Positions 10,833 through 19,890 of a stretch of DNA of 64,000 bases are shown here, in pieces. This stretch comes from an uncultured Coriobacteriaceae bacterium (lineage in GTDB: Bacteria > Actinomycetota > Coriobacteriia > Coriobacteriales > Atopobiaceae). Positions within the stretch are counted from its first letter, which is position 1. Each line of letters opens with the position of its first letter. Both the position numbers and the translations under genes were made by a program. The notes under the pieces were generated by a model, which was given only the letters and a program-made list of their open reading frames with translations, did no database searches and had not been told where the DNA came from. The stretch is from the NCBI GenBank assembly GCA_902777325.1, contig CACYTH010000005.1, positions 26,309 through 90,308 on the forward strand. The letters run 5' to 3'.

Positions 10833-12086
10833 GTGGCCTCCTTCAGTGCGGACGAGAAGCTCTGGCTTGAGCGTCTCCACCAGCCGTCTGCCCAGGCGCT
10901 CTACCTGCACCTGCCCTTCTGCGCGCGCAAGTGCGCCTACTGCGACTTCAGCTCGTGGGCCACAAAGCCAGAAGACCCCCTGATGGGGGACTACGTCGAC
11001 GCCCTGCGGAGGCACTTGTTCGAGGCAGAGGCCGTGGGGCTTCTGTCTTGCTGCGAGACCATCTACGTGGGTGGAGGCACGCCGAGCTTTGTCGGGACTC
11101 CCCTCGCGCAGCTCGTATGTCATGCACGTGCCATGGCCCCGCACGCGACCGAGGTCTCCTGCGAGGCAAATCCAGACTCTCTCACCAACGACCTGCTTGG
11201 GCGGCTGCGTGATGCCGGTTGCACGCGTCTCTCGGTGGGGGTCCAGAGCCTGTCCGATGCGGAGCTTACGGAGCTTGGCAGGATTCACTCTGCCGCCCAG
11301 GCACGCGCGCGGCTGAGTGCCGCGGTCAAGGCGGGCTTCGATGTGTCTGCCGACCTCATGTGCGCCATTCCGCTTCAGACCGACGAGAGCTGGCGGGCGT
11401 CGCTTGAGGGCGTCATCGGCTGCGGGGTTGGCCATGTGAGCGTCTACCCTCTGCAGATCGAGGATGGAACACCGCTGGGGGAGCGATACGGCGCAAGCGA
11501 GCCAGCCTTCAACGATCCTGAGGTGCAGGCGCACAGGATGGAGCTCGCACGCGATCTTCTCGCGTCAGCCGGCTTTGGGCGCTACGAGGTGGCAAGCTAC
11601 GCGCGCGAGGGCAAGGACTGCAGGCACAACCAGGCGTATTGGACCGCTCGGCCGTATCTGGGCCTGGGAACCGGTGCCAGCTCGATGCTCACACGCGAGG
11701 GCTACGAGAGTCTGCGCAAGGTTTGTCCCCAGCTCCCAGAGCCTGACGTTGGAGCGCGGCGCGTGCGTCTGACCTGCATTGACAGGCGTCACGAGCTGGC
11801 CGCTGCCCGCTCGATGGCAGATCTCCACTTTGACCTCGAGTTTCTCAGTGAGGCTCAGGCTGCCGCCGAAGACCTCATGCTGGGCATGCGGCTCGTGTAC
11901 GGCGTGGAGCCGGGGCTGGTTGATCACGCGCGTAGGGTGCTCGCCGAGTCGGAGGTCGACGAGACGCTCGCATGGTGCGAGGCACAGGGCCTCGTTGCCC
12001 GCAAAGGCCTCCGTTGGGTGCCAACGGACAGGGGATGGCTGCTCGGCAACATACTCTATGGCCGCATGTGGGACCTCGCGGACTAG
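10833..12086 (+). CDS. hemW: HemW-like radical SAM protein (heme chaperone / coproporphyrinogen oxidase-like)
   Basis: The 417-aa protein has YLHLPFCARKCAYCDF (radical-SAM CxxxCxxC cluster) near residue 28, YVGGGTPS, and the HemN-like C-terminal domain (HNQAYW, YLGLGTGASS). HemW proteins were long annotated as oxygen-independent coproporphyrinogen oxidases; the family is now thought to deliver heme. GTG start 2 nt after the dus stop. Its position before dnaJ genes matches the hemW-(hrcA)-dnaJ order of many Gram-positives, but here hrcA is absent. Confidence 0.9.
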   Translation: MASFSADEKLWLERLHQPSAQALYLHLPFCARKCAYCDFSSWATKPEDPLMGDYVDALRRHLFEAEAVGLLSCCETIYVGGGTPSFVGTPLAQLVCHARAMAPHATEVSCEANPDSLTNDLLGRLRDAGCTRLSVGVQSLSDAELTELGRIHSAAQARARLSAAVKAGFDVSADLMCAIPLQTDESWRASLEGVIGCGVGHVSVYPLQIEDGTPLGERYGASEPAFNDPEVQAHRMELARDLLASAGFGRYEVASYAREGKDCRHNQAYWTARPYLGLGTGASSMLTREGYESLRKVCPQLPEPDVGARRVRLTCIDRRHELAAARSMADLHFDLEFLSEAQAAAEDLMLGMRLVYGVEPGLVDHARRVLAESEVDETLAWCEAQGLVARKGLRWVPTDRGWLLGNILYGRMWDLAD

Positions 12087-12146
12087 CCAAGCTCCGTTCA
12101 CAATAGTTGTAGATTCATGTTGCGCCGAATCGAATCTGGCTGCGAT

Positions 12147-12157
12147 GGGTACAATTT
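12147..12157 (+). promoter_or_regulatory. -10 candidate (GGGTACAAT) upstream of the DnaJ-like gene
   Basis: TACAAT preceded by GGG lies about 55 nt before the gene; the same GGGTACAAT string occurs upstream of the RNase J gene (about 22275). No matching -35 was seen in either place. Confidence 0.35.
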
Positions 12158-12208
12158 TGCCCGTATGTCTGTCGGGGCTCGGGCCCCTTGGCACGAAAGC
12201 AGTCATCC

Positions 12209-13294
12209 ATGGCCGCAATGAACGAAAAAGACTATTACGCCATCCTGGGCGTCGAGAAGGATGCGACGAGCGAGCAGATTCGCAAGGCCTTCCAGCAGAA
12301 GGCGCGCAAGCTGCATCCTGACGTCAACAAGGAGCCGGACGCCGAGGAGCGCTTCAAGGAGGTCTCCGAGGCCTATGCCGTGCTCTCGGATGACGACAAG
12401 CGCCGGCGCTACGACGCCATGCGCTCCGGCTCTCCCTTCGGCGGAGCCGCTGGCGGTTATGCCAGCCCCGCAGGTACGGCGGGCTACGGCTCCTACGACT
12501 CGGATCCCTTCGACTGGGGCTTCCCCTTTGGCGGGGCCTACACGAGCCGTCGCACCTCCACCACGCGCTCGCGCGCGTACAACCCCAAGGTCGGCGCGGA
12601 CATCGTCTACGATGTCACGCTCGACGACGAGACGGCTGCCAAGGGCACGCGCCGCGGGATCTCGTACCAGCGCTACGCAACCTGCGACGTGTGCCACGGG
12701 CATGGCTCGGTGGAGCACACCCATGCGGTCACCTGCCCGACCTGTGGCGGGACCGGCCGCATGACGGTCGACCTCAGCAGCCTCTTCGGGTTTGGCGTGA
12801 TGGAGGTCACCTGCCCCGAGTGCGAGGGGGCGGGAAGGGTCGTCGAGGATCCTTGCGACAGCTGTGGCGGGTCGGGTCGCGTGCTCACGGCGAGCGAGGT
12901 CGTCGTCGACATACCCGCTGACGTTCACGACGGCGACACGGTTCGCGTAGCCGGCATGGGAAACGCCGGCACTAACGGACAGGAGTCCGGAGACTTCGTC
13001 TGCAGGGTCTCCCGGCCATCGGAGCGCCTGACGAGCGGCCAGAGCTGGGGATGCTGGCTCGTCGGATTCTCGTCCCCCTTCGTCGCGCTCGCCATCCTCT
13101 CGGGCAACATACTCAACGTCTCATTCATGATCTTGGGCCTGTTCGTCGTCGGTCTGGTCATGGTGTTCAAGGACGGCATCAAGACCGCCCGCGGCTGGCG
13201 CAACAACGCCATGAGGGCCTTCTTGAGCGGATTCAACAGCTGTCTGCCCTTCCTGGGCATGATGCTGATGCTGAGCATGTGCATGAGACGATAG
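12209..13294 (+). CDS. DnaJ-like protein with C-terminal membrane segments
   Basis: A J domain (DYYAILGVEKDATSEQIRK, with HPD near residue 36) is followed by a Gly/aromatic-rich linker, a DnaJ zinc domain with four CxxCxGxG-type repeats (CDVCHGHG, CPTCGGTG, CPECEGAG, CDSCGGSG) and the beginning of substrate-binding domain I. The usual second half is replaced by about 80 residues containing two or three hydrophobic stretches (from about residue 285) ending MLMLSMCMRR. A membrane-tethered co-chaperone is inferred. Start is uncertain: ATG at 12209, ATG at 12218 or TTG at 12188, none with a clear ribosome binding site. A complete dnaJ follows directly, so this is a paralogue. Confidence 0.8.
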   Translation: MAAMNEKDYYAILGVEKDATSEQIRKAFQQKARKLHPDVNKEPDAEERFKEVSEAYAVLSDDDKRRRYDAMRSGSPFGGAAGGYASPAGTAGYGSYDSDPFDWGFPFGGAYTSRRTSTTRSRAYNPKVGADIVYDVTLDDETAAKGTRRGISYQRYATCDVCHGHGSVEHTHAVTCPTCGGTGRMTVDLSSLFGFGVMEVTCPECEGAGRVVEDPCDSCGGSGRVLTASEVVVDIPADVHDGDTVRVAGMGNAGTNGQESGDFVCRVSRPSERLTSGQSWGCWLVGFSSPFVALAILSGNILNVSFMILGLFVVGLVMVFKDGIKTARGWRNNAMRAFLSGFNSCLPFLGMMLMLSMCMRR

Positions 13295-13340
13295 GCATGC
13301 AAGACGCTACGAGCTTTAGAACGTGTCTAGTGGGAGATGT

Positions 13341-14435
13341 GTGATCTTGGAACCAAAGCGGGACTACTACGAGGTGCTTGGCGTCGACAGGGACGCGGAT
13401 GCGAGGACCATCAAGCGGGCCTTTCTCAAGAAGGCGCGCAAGCTTCATCCAGACGTCAACAAGGAGGCAGGCGCCGAGGAGCAGTTCAAGGAGGTCAACG
13501 AGGCATATTCGGTGCTCTCCGATGAGCGGAGGCGCGCCAACTACGACCGCTACGGCGACGCCGAGGGCCCCGGTGGATTTGGTGGCGACTACGTCGACAT
13601 GTCCGACATCTTTGGTGGCGGCTTCAGCGACATCTTCGACTCCTTCTTCGGCGGTGGCCGCGCCTCCGGTGGCGCGCAGCAACGTACGCGTGGCCGTGAC
13701 ATGGGCATCTCCCTGCGCATCACGCTCGAGGAGGCGGCCGCTGGCTGCAAGAAGACAATCTCCTACGACCGCCTGGCCCCTTGCGACGACTGCAACGGCT
13801 CCGGCGTGGCCGAAGGTGGCCACGAGACCACCTGCTCGCGCTGCAACGGCACCGGCAGGGTGGTCGAGGTCCAGCGGACCATCTTTGGCCAGATGCAATC
13901 GCAAAGCACCTGCCCCGTGTGCGGCGGTGTGGGCAAGGTCGTGGACAAGCCCTGCGAGACCTGCGGAGGTCAGGGTCGCGCACCAGAGCGCGAGACCGTC
14001 GAGCTCGAGATTCCTGCCGGCATCCATTCCGGTCAGACCGTTCGCGTCGAGGGCAAGGGCGAGGCGGGCATCCGCGGCGACCGCAGTGGCGACCTCGTCG
14101 CCCGTGTGGACATCGCCGCGCACGAGCGCTACGAGCGTCAGGGAGACGACCTCTTCTGCCAGATAGAGGTTGATGCCTTCGAGGCCATGCTGGGCACGAC
14201 CGTCACCATCGACGGCATCATGGATGGCGAGACGGTGGACATCGTGGTGCCGGCCGGCTGCCAGTACGGCCAGCAGGTACGTGCGGAGGGCAAGGGCATG
14301 CCGCGTATGGGCAGCACGGCTCGCGGCAGCGTGATCGCGCTGGTAGACGTGCGCGTGCCTGACGACCTCTCCGACGCGGAGCGCGCCGCCATCGGCAAGC
14401 TCATGCGCGAGCGCGAGGTGCGCAAGCGTGGCTGA
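13341..14435 (+). CDS. dnaJ: Chaperone DnaJ (Hsp40)
   Basis: This 364-aa protein is a complete type I DnaJ: J domain (RDYYEVLGVDRDADARTIK, HPD motif), Gly/Phe region, zinc domain with four CxxCxGxG repeats (CDDCNGSG, CSRCNGTG, CPVCGGVG, CETCGGQG) and two beta-rich substrate domains (VELEIPAGIHSGQTVRVEG). It delivers clients to DnaK and stimulates its ATPase. GTG at 13341 with GGGAG four nt upstream is preferred; TTG at 13347 is an alternative. grpE/dnaK/hrcA are not in the window. Its end overlaps the mtaB start by 8 nt. Confidence 0.95.
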   Translation: MILEPKRDYYEVLGVDRDADARTIKRAFLKKARKLHPDVNKEAGAEEQFKEVNEAYSVLSDERRRANYDRYGDAEGPGGFGGDYVDMSDIFGGGFSDIFDSFFGGGRASGGAQQRTRGRDMGISLRITLEEAAAGCKKTISYDRLAPCDDCNGSGVAEGGHETTCSRCNGTGRVVEVQRTIFGQMQSQSTCPVCGGVGKVVDKPCETCGGQGRAPERETVELEIPAGIHSGQTVRVEGKGEAGIRGDRSGDLVARVDIAAHERYERQGDDLFCQIEVDAFEAMLGTTVTIDGIMDGETVDIVVPAGCQYGQQVRAEGKGMPRMGSTARGSVIALVDVRVPDDLSDAERAAIGKLMREREVRKRG

Positions 14436-15720
14436 GGCCATGGCACGGCCACCGCGCGTGGCGCTCTCCAATCTCGGCTGCCGCGTCAACCGCGTGGAGC
14501 TTGACATGATGGCGCTCGCCTTTCAGGAGGCGGGCTGCGAGCTGACGGATATGCGCGAGGCCGACGCGGTGGTGATCAACACCTGCGCCGTCACGGGCGA
14601 GGCCGAGGCCAAGACCCGCAAGTCCGTGCGCCATGCCGCCCATCTGCCCCAACGTCCCCTGGTCATGGCCACGGGGTGTGTCGCCAGCCTCTTTGCTGGC
14701 GAGCTTCTCGAGCTTGCGGAAAACGTGGTGGTCGAGGCTGACAAGCGCAAGGTTCCCGAGCGTGTCCTCGCCCAACTGGGGTGGGACGCCCCCTATGAGG
14801 CCATGGGCGCCAGACAGGTGCCTGCGCACGCCACGCCGACCGGCAGGACGCGTCCCGGCATCAAGATCCAAGATGGGTGTGACAACCACTGCACCTTCTG
14901 CATCGTTTGGAAGGCGCGCGGGCGTTCGCGTTCCGTGGGGGTGGAGGGAGTCCTCGCGGAGGTGCGCGCGGCGCTTGCGCGTGGTGCCCGCGAGGTCGTG
15001 CTCACGGGCATCAACCTCGGCAACTATCGCAGCGAGACGGACGGGCACCCGATCGCGCTGCCAGGGCTCATCGAGCTTATCCTCGAGAAGACCGACGTGG
15101 GCCGCATCCGCCTGGGCTCCATCGAGCCGCCCGACGTCACGCCAGAGCTCGTCGACGTCATGGCGCGCTCCCATGGTCGCGTGGCCCCCTTCCTTCATGT
15201 CTGCCTGCAGTCTGGCTGCGACAAGACTCTGCGCGAGATGGGCCGCGTCTACGACACCGCGCAGTACGCAAAGGTCGTTGCGGATGCCCGTGCGGCTCTT
15301 CCCGAGCTTTCCTTGGGCTGCGATCTCATCGTGGGATTCCCGGGGGAGAGCGAGCAGGACTTCGCGCAGTCGCTTGCCTTCTGCGAGCAGATGGCCTTCT
15401 CGCGCATGCACGTGTTCCGCTACTCCCGCCGTCCGGGCACCCCGGCCGCGGCGCGCACCGACCAGGTGCCTGCCGAGACAAGCGCCGCGCGCAGCGAGCA
15501 GATGCTTCGTCTGGCCTCCCGGATGCGCGCCGGGCAGGCGCGCGCCCGCGTGGGCTCCGACGAGCTGGTGGTGGTGCAGCGCAAGGGTATGGGGGTGAGC
15601 GGAGGGCTCTTTGACGTGCTCGTGGATGACGACCTTGCCATCGACGAGCTGGTGCGTGTCCGCGTCCGTGCCGCCCAGGCGGATGGAACCCTCGACGCGC
15701 GCACATCGACTATCATCTGA
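14428..15720 (+). CDS. mtaB: MtaB-type tRNA methylthiotransferase (t6A37)
   Basis: The 430-aa protein has the methylthiotransferase N-domain (LSNLGCRVNRVELDMM, NTCAVTGEAE, ATGCVASL; three cluster-binding Cys), the radical SAM motif CDNHCTFCIVWKARG, and a C-terminal TRAM-like region. NLGCRVN rather than FGCQMN and the VTGEAEAK segment fit MtaB rather than MiaB (which is encoded at 36.8 kb). It adds 2-methylthio to N6-threonylcarbamoyladenosine 37. GTG start overlaps dnaJ. Confidence 0.9.
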   Translation: MAEAMARPPRVALSNLGCRVNRVELDMMALAFQEAGCELTDMREADAVVINTCAVTGEAEAKTRKSVRHAAHLPQRPLVMATGCVASLFAGELLELAENVVVEADKRKVPERVLAQLGWDAPYEAMGARQVPAHATPTGRTRPGIKIQDGCDNHCTFCIVWKARGRSRSVGVEGVLAEVRAALARGAREVVLTGINLGNYRSETDGHPIALPGLIELILEKTDVGRIRLGSIEPPDVTPELVDVMARSHGRVAPFLHVCLQSGCDKTLREMGRVYDTAQYAKVVADARAALPELSLGCDLIVGFPGESEQDFAQSLAFCEQMAFSRMHVFRYSRRPGTPAAARTDQVPAETSAARSEQMLRLASRMRAGQARARVGSDELVVVQRKGMGVSGGLFDVLVDDDLAIDELVRVRVRAAQADGTLDARTSTII

Positions 15721-15763
15721 GTAATGCAACTTTGACACGGCACGGGCGCTTGCTTGGAGGCAC

Positions 15764-16720
15764 ATGAATCCCACCCACGTCAGAATGACGATTCCCGACA
15801 GCGTTGACCCCACGGCACTCATGGGTCCCACGGACTCACTTCTCCGCAAGATCGAGGGAGCCTTCGATGCGATGGTCACCGTGCGTGGCTCGCAGATCAG
15901 CCTCATCGGGCCGGCAGATGTGGTCAACCAGCTGACGACGGTCTTCTCGCGCCTCATCTCCATGGTGGAGGCGGGACAGACGCCGGGCGAGTCCGACGTC
16001 GACCTGATAATAGGGCAGGTCACGCATGGCGCGCGGGAGCTGCCCGACCTGAACGACGACATCCTGCTCACCTACCGCGGCAAGGCGCTGCAGCCCAAGA
16101 CCGCGGGTCAGAAGCGCTACATCGACTCCATCAGGCGCAACACCATCACCTTTGGCATCGGTCCTGCCGGCACTGGCAAGACCTATCTTGCCATGGCGAT
16201 GGCCGTCGCCGCGCTCAAGCGGCGGGAGGTTGCGCGCATCGTGCTGGTGCGGCCGGTCGTCGAGGCGGGGGAGTCGCTGGGATACCTGCCGGGTACGCTG
16301 CAGGAGAAACTCGACCCATACATCCGCCCGCTCTACGACGCGCTCTTTGACATGACCGACATGGAGCGCGGCAACGCGCTCATCGAGCAGGGCATCATCG
16401 AGATCGCGCCGCTTGCCTTCATGCGCGGCCGCACGATGAACAACGCCTTCGTCATTCTCGACGAGGCGCAGAACACCACGCCCGACCAGATGAAGATGTT
16501 CCTCACTCGTCTGGGCTTCTCGTCAAAGTTCGTAATCACCGGCGATGTCACGCAGCGCGACCTCCTCGGCGTCAACGGGCTCGACGTGGCCCGTCGCGTG
16601 CTCGAGGGGCTGGACGACATCGCCTTCGTCGACCTCGACCGCAACGACATCGTGCGCCACTCGCTCGTGGCGCGCATCGTGGACGCCTACGAGGCGGACG
16701 AGGCAAAGGAGGCGCGCTGA
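15764..16720 (+). CDS. phoH: PhoH-like ATPase
   Basis: The 318-aa protein contains GPAGTGKTYLA (Walker A), VRPVVEAGESLGYLPG and ILDEAQN (Walker B), with a short N-terminal domain of about 110 residues. Family members are RNA-related P-loop ATPases found next to ybeY. GGAGG six nt before the ATG. The usual 7TM-HD gene between phoH and ybeY in Firmicutes is missing; ybeY follows after 1 nt. Confidence 0.93.
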   Translation: MNPTHVRMTIPDSVDPTALMGPTDSLLRKIEGAFDAMVTVRGSQISLIGPADVVNQLTTVFSRLISMVEAGQTPGESDVDLIIGQVTHGARELPDLNDDILLTYRGKALQPKTAGQKRYIDSIRRNTITFGIGPAGTGKTYLAMAMAVAALKRREVARIVLVRPVVEAGESLGYLPGTLQEKLDPYIRPLYDALFDMTDMERGNALIEQGIIEIAPLAFMRGRTMNNAFVILDEAQNTTPDQMKMFLTRLGFSSKFVITGDVTQRDLLGVNGLDVARRVLEGLDDIAFVDLDRNDIVRHSLVARIVDAYEADEAKEAR

Positions 16721-16721
16721 G

Positions 16722-17231
16722 ATGCTGCTGACGATTGACCTGACCTGCGAGGATGGCGCCCAGGCACCCATAGGCGAGGACGAGATCCAGTCCATCTGCG
16801 AGATGGTGCTTGCCGAGGAGGGCGTTACGCGCCCCTGCTACCTATCGCTCTCCATCGTCGGCGACGAGGCGATACGCTCCTACAACGACGAGTGGCGGGG
16901 CATCGATGCCGTGACCGACGTCATATCGCTCGAGTGCGAGCGCCCGGATGACCCCGACCTTGCAGACGGCGAGCCCTGCGAGCTGGGCGACATCGTGCTG
17001 GCGCCCTCCTACATCGAGGCGCAGTCCGGACGCTACGCCACCACCTTTGCCGACGAGTTCAGGCTCCTGCTCATACATGGCCTGCTTCACCTGCTTGGTT
17101 ACGACCACCTTGAGGACGACGAGGCCGAGGTCATGGAGGCGCGCGAGGACGAGCTGGTGCGCCTGGCACACACCGACGCCCCCATAAGCCACGTGGTGCT
17201 GACGCGTCACAGGGAGGACGAGGACTCATGA
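16722..17231 (+). CDS. ybeY: Endoribonuclease YbeY (16S rRNA maturation)
   Basis: The 169-aa product ends with the zinc motif HGLLHLLGYDH (three His), followed by the expected acidic stretch. YbeY is a metal-dependent RNase for 16S 3' end processing and ribosome quality control. The ATG at 16722 follows the phoH stop by 1 nt with AAAGGAGG 11 nt upstream. It overlaps dgkA (ATGA). Confidence 0.94.
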   Translation: MLLTIDLTCEDGAQAPIGEDEIQSICEMVLAEEGVTRPCYLSLSIVGDEAIRSYNDEWRGIDAVTDVISLECERPDDPDLADGEPCELGDIVLAPSYIEAQSGRYATTFADEFRLLLIHGLLHLLGYDHLEDDEAEVMEAREDELVRLAHTDAPISHVVLTRHREDEDS

Positions 17232-17611
17232 TTCCCGGCACGAACAGCAACCATCCCTCCCTCAAGCGGAGCTTCCTGTTTGCCCTGCAGGGCATGCGCA
17301 TCGCCTTCGCGACTGAGCGCAACATCCGCATCATGCTGGGCGGGATGGTCTTTGCCATCGTGATGGGATTGCTTCTGCGCATAGACGCCATCGGCTGGGC
17401 CGTGGTTGCCATCTGCTGCGGGATGGTGCTCTCGACCGAGCTTGTAAACACGGCAATCGAGACGATCGTGGACCTTGTGTCGCCGGAGTTCCACCCGCTG
17501 GCGGGTCGTGCCAAGGACGTGGCCGCCGCCGCTTCGTGGGTCATCAGCCTCACGGCCGCAGTCGCGGGCCTGATCGTGTATGTGCGGGCGCTTGTCGCCA
17601 TGTTTGGATAG
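17228..17611 (+). CDS. dgkA: Diacylglycerol/undecaprenol kinase
   Basis: A 127-aa integral membrane protein with three hydrophobic helices and the DgkA signature STELVNTAIETIVDLV. In Gram-positives this family phosphorylates undecaprenol to recycle lipid carrier for cell-wall synthesis; the substrate here is inferred. The ATG overlaps the ybeY stop, and era follows after 18 nt, the classic ybeY-dgkA-era order. Confidence 0.92.
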   Translation: MIPGTNSNHPSLKRSFLFALQGMRIAFATERNIRIMLGGMVFAIVMGLLLRIDAIGWAVVAICCGMVLSTELVNTAIETIVDLVSPEFHPLAGRAKDVAAAASWVISLTAAVAGLIVYVRALVAMFG

Positions 17612-17629
17612 AGGACGGAAGGCAGGCAC

Positions 17630-18586
17630 ATGTCTGGCACCAATCTGCAAAACGAGACCGACGCATTGGTCGAGGATACTAACGACACTCCGTTTACCAG
17701 TGGCTTTGTGGCCTTGGTGGGACGCCCGAGCGTGGGCAAGTCAACCCTGCTCAACGCATGCATGGGCGAGAAGGTGGCCATCACCAGTCCCGTGGCCCAG
17801 ACGACGCGTCGTCGCCTGCGTGCGGTGGTGAACACCGAGCACTCCCAGCTCGTTATCGTGGACACCCCGGGCCTCCACAAGCCAAAGGACGCCCTGGGCA
17901 AGGAGCTCAATCGCGTGGCCTTGGGCGAGCTTGCCGACGTCGATGCGGTCGCCTTCCTGATCGATGCCACCAAGCCCGTCGGCAGGGGAGACCAGTGGGT
18001 GGCCAACCACGTTCAGGCGAGCGAGGCCGACTACAAGCTGCTGGTGGTCACCAAGGCCGACATCGCCACGCCCGAGCAGGTGGCATCCCAGCTCGAGGCC
18101 GCCCGCCAGCTGGCGGACTTCGACGGGGAGCTTGTGATCTCTGCAACCGAGGGCTTCAACGTCGACGCCTTCATCTCCCTGGTGTCAGAGCATCTCCCCG
18201 AGGGCCCCAAGTGGTTCCCTGACGACATGGACATCGACGCCACGGCAGAGGAGCTCGTGGCCGAGTTCGTGCGCGAGAAGGTCCTGCTCAACATGCGTCA
18301 GGAGATTCCGCATTCCGTGGGCGTCTTCTGCGACGACATCCAGTGGAGCAAGCACAACCACGCCTCGATCGTCGCCACCATCCTCGTCGAGCGCGAGAGC
18401 CAGAAGGGCATGGTCATCGGCAAGGGCGGTCGCATGATCAAGCGTATCGGCAGCGAGGCACGTCCAGACATCGAGCGTCTGCTTGGCGCCAAGACGGTCT
18501 ATCTCGATCTCCAGGTGCGCGTGCAGCCCCAGTGGCGCCGCGATGCCAACGAGATCAGGCGCCTGGGCTACCAGGCCGAGGACTAG
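17630..18586 (+). CDS. era: GTPase Era (16S rRNA binding)
   Basis: The 318-aa protein has GRPSVGKSTLLN (G1), DTPGLHKP (G3), TKAD (G4) and a C-terminal KH domain with GMVIGKGGRMIKRIG. Era binds the 16S 3' end and couples 30S maturation to growth. GGAAGG precedes the ATG. An N-terminal extension of about 22 residues precedes the G domain. Confidence 0.97.
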   Translation: MSGTNLQNETDALVEDTNDTPFTSGFVALVGRPSVGKSTLLNACMGEKVAITSPVAQTTRRRLRAVVNTEHSQLVIVDTPGLHKPKDALGKELNRVALGELADVDAVAFLIDATKPVGRGDQWVANHVQASEADYKLLVVTKADIATPEQVASQLEAARQLADFDGELVISATEGFNVDAFISLVSEHLPEGPKWFPDDMDIDATAEELVAEFVREKVLLNMRQEIPHSVGVFCDDIQWSKHNHASIVATILVERESQKGMVIGKGGRMIKRIGSEARPDIERLLGAKTVYLDLQVRVQPQWRRDANEIRRLGYQAED

Positions 18587-18592
18587 CTTCCC

Positions 18593-19345
18593 ATGGCGGG
18601 CGGAAGGCGCACGTCGCGCCACCGCGCCATCGTCCTGGACCGCACGAAGCTGGCGGAACAGGACCTCATCCTCACCCTGCTCTCCGAGGACGGAAGCCAG
18701 ATGAGGGTGGTCGCAAAGGGGGCGCGCAAGCCTGGCGGCAGGCTCGCCTCCCGCTCCGAGCTCTTTTCGGAGGTGGACCTTCTCGTTGCGCGTGGGCGTT
18801 CGCTCGGCATCATGACCGAGGCGACGCTCATAGACGCGCACGGAGGGCTTCGCGGGAGCCTCGAGCGTGTCTCTGCGGCATCGGCTGTGGCGGAGATCGC
18901 GCGTCTCACCTGCTTTGAGGATATGACCGACGCTTTTCTGCATCCCATCTGCTCGCGCGCGCTGCGTGCATGCGAGCAGGCCGAGGACCAGGCGCATCTC
19001 GACCTCGTCGTGGCAGCGTATGCCTTCAAGGTGCTCTCGCATTCGGGTTGGCGTCCCGAGCTCAGCTCGTGCGTTGCCTGCGGGGACGAGGCGCTGGCGT
19101 TCTTCTCGACGATGGCGGGAGGGCTCCTGTGCGCCAGCTGCGCCAAGGACGTCGAGGGTGCCGTCGAGCTCAGCTCAACCGAGATAGCGTGGATGCGCGC
19201 CCTCATCTCCCAGACCTTTGACGACCTGCTCGCGTCGCCCATCGATGCCGACGTGGCAGCACTCATGCTCTCGCTTGGGCATTCGTGGGGTGCCGTGCAC
19301 CTCGACGCGCGCCTGCGGGCCTTCGAGTTCCTTCTCAGCGTTTAG
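18593..19345 (+). CDS. recO: DNA repair protein RecO
   Basis: The 250-aa product has an N-terminal OB fold (RHRAIVLDRTKLAEQDLILTLL, cut here to its start) and a C-terminal helical part with a zinc motif (CVACGD at about 158 and CASC about 24 residues later). RecO loads RecA on gapped DNA with RecR. It follows era by 6 nt, as in many Gram-positives. Ribosome binding is weak (GAGG 11 nt upstream). Confidence 0.93.
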   Translation: MAGGRRTSRHRAIVLDRTKLAEQDLILTLLSEDGSQMRVVAKGARKPGGRLASRSELFSEVDLLVARGRSLGIMTEATLIDAHGGLRGSLERVSAASAVAEIARLTCFEDMTDAFLHPICSRALRACEQAEDQAHLDLVVAAYAFKVLSHSGWRPELSSCVACGDEALAFFSTMAGGLLCASCAKDVEGAVELSSTEIAWMRALISQTFDDLLASPIDADVAALMLSLGHSWGAVHLDARLRAFEFLLSV

Positions 19346-19402
19346 GCTGACGTTCGCGACCGTGCTAAACCGCAGATAGACTCGGTCGGACACGTGTAAG
19401 CT

Positions 19403-19431
19403 TTGTGTGCACGGTCCCGACGTGCTATTCT
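19403..19431 (+). promoter_or_regulatory. rpsO: rpsO promoter
   Basis: TTGTGT at 19403-19408 and TATTCT at 19426-19431 are separated by exactly 17 bp. The predicted start at about 19438 leaves a leader of about 83 nt before rpsO. Confidence 0.6.
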
Positions 19432-19460
19432 TTCTCGGTCAGTACCCCGTACTTGGAGGC

Positions 19461-19496
19461 TCGCCTTGCCTAGACGGCCATCTCAGTTCGGGGCGA
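19461..19496 (+). promoter_or_regulatory. rpsO: Possible structured S15 autoregulatory leader
   Basis: TCGCC at 19461-19465 can pair with GGCGA at 19492-19496, enclosing GCC-N5-GGC. A fold in the rpsO leader would fit the widespread autoregulation of S15, but the pairing is short and no known leader class was confirmed. Confidence 0.3.
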
Positions 19497-19520
19497 ATCC
19501 ATGTAGAAAGGTGTTTTAGC

Positions 19521-19796
19521 ATGATTACCAAGGAGCGCAAGGCCGAGCTTGTCAAGCTTTACGGCAAGAACGAGAACGACAGCGGTTCCGCCGCCGTCCA
19601 GGTCGCCATCCTGACCGACCGCATTCGCGAGCTCACCGAGCACATGAAGACCCACAAGAAGGACTTCCACACCCGCCGCGGCCTGCTGATGCTGGTCGGC
19701 AAGCGTCGTCGCCTTCTTTCCTACATCAAGAAGGGTGACATCGAGGCTTACCGTACCCTGATCAAGAGCCTGGGCATCCGCGACAACATCCAGTAG
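19521..19796 (+). CDS. rpsO: 30S ribosomal protein S15
   Basis: The 91-aa product includes [20 protein letters not shown] and the R-rich [12 protein letters not shown] segment typical of S15. It binds the 16S central domain. ATG at 19521 with GAAAGGTG upstream; longer frames reach into the promoter and are ignored. The rpsO-pnp pairing is widely conserved. Confidence 0.97.
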   Translation: MITKERKAELVKLYGKNENDSGSAAVQVAILTDRIRELTEHMKTHKKDFHTRRGLLMLVGKRRRLLSYIKKGDIEAYRTLIKSLGIRDNIQ

Positions 19797-19808
19797 ATAG
19801 GCACTAAG

Positions 19809-19833
19809 GGGGAGCGCCTTTGGGGCGCTCCCC
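19809..19833 (+). terminator. rpsO-pnp intergenic hairpin (attenuator-like)
   Basis: A perfect 10-bp stem (19809-19818 with 19824-19833) 12 nt after rpsO. The tail TCATATT is poor in T, so partial read-through into pnp is likely. Confidence 0.6.
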
Positions 19834-19846
19834 TCATATTGACGGC

Positions 19847-19868
19847 CCGCCTGCAAAGGGGCAGGCGG
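19847..19868 (+). promoter_or_regulatory. pnp: pnp leader hairpin
   Basis: CCGCCTGC (19847-19854) pairs with GCAGGCGG (19861-19868), ending just before the pnp ribosome binding site. In E. coli a leader stem-loop is the RNase III target of PNPase autoregulation; the same role here is inference. Confidence 0.45.
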
Positions 19869-19890
19869 AGATGAGAGGAAAAGAAAACTT

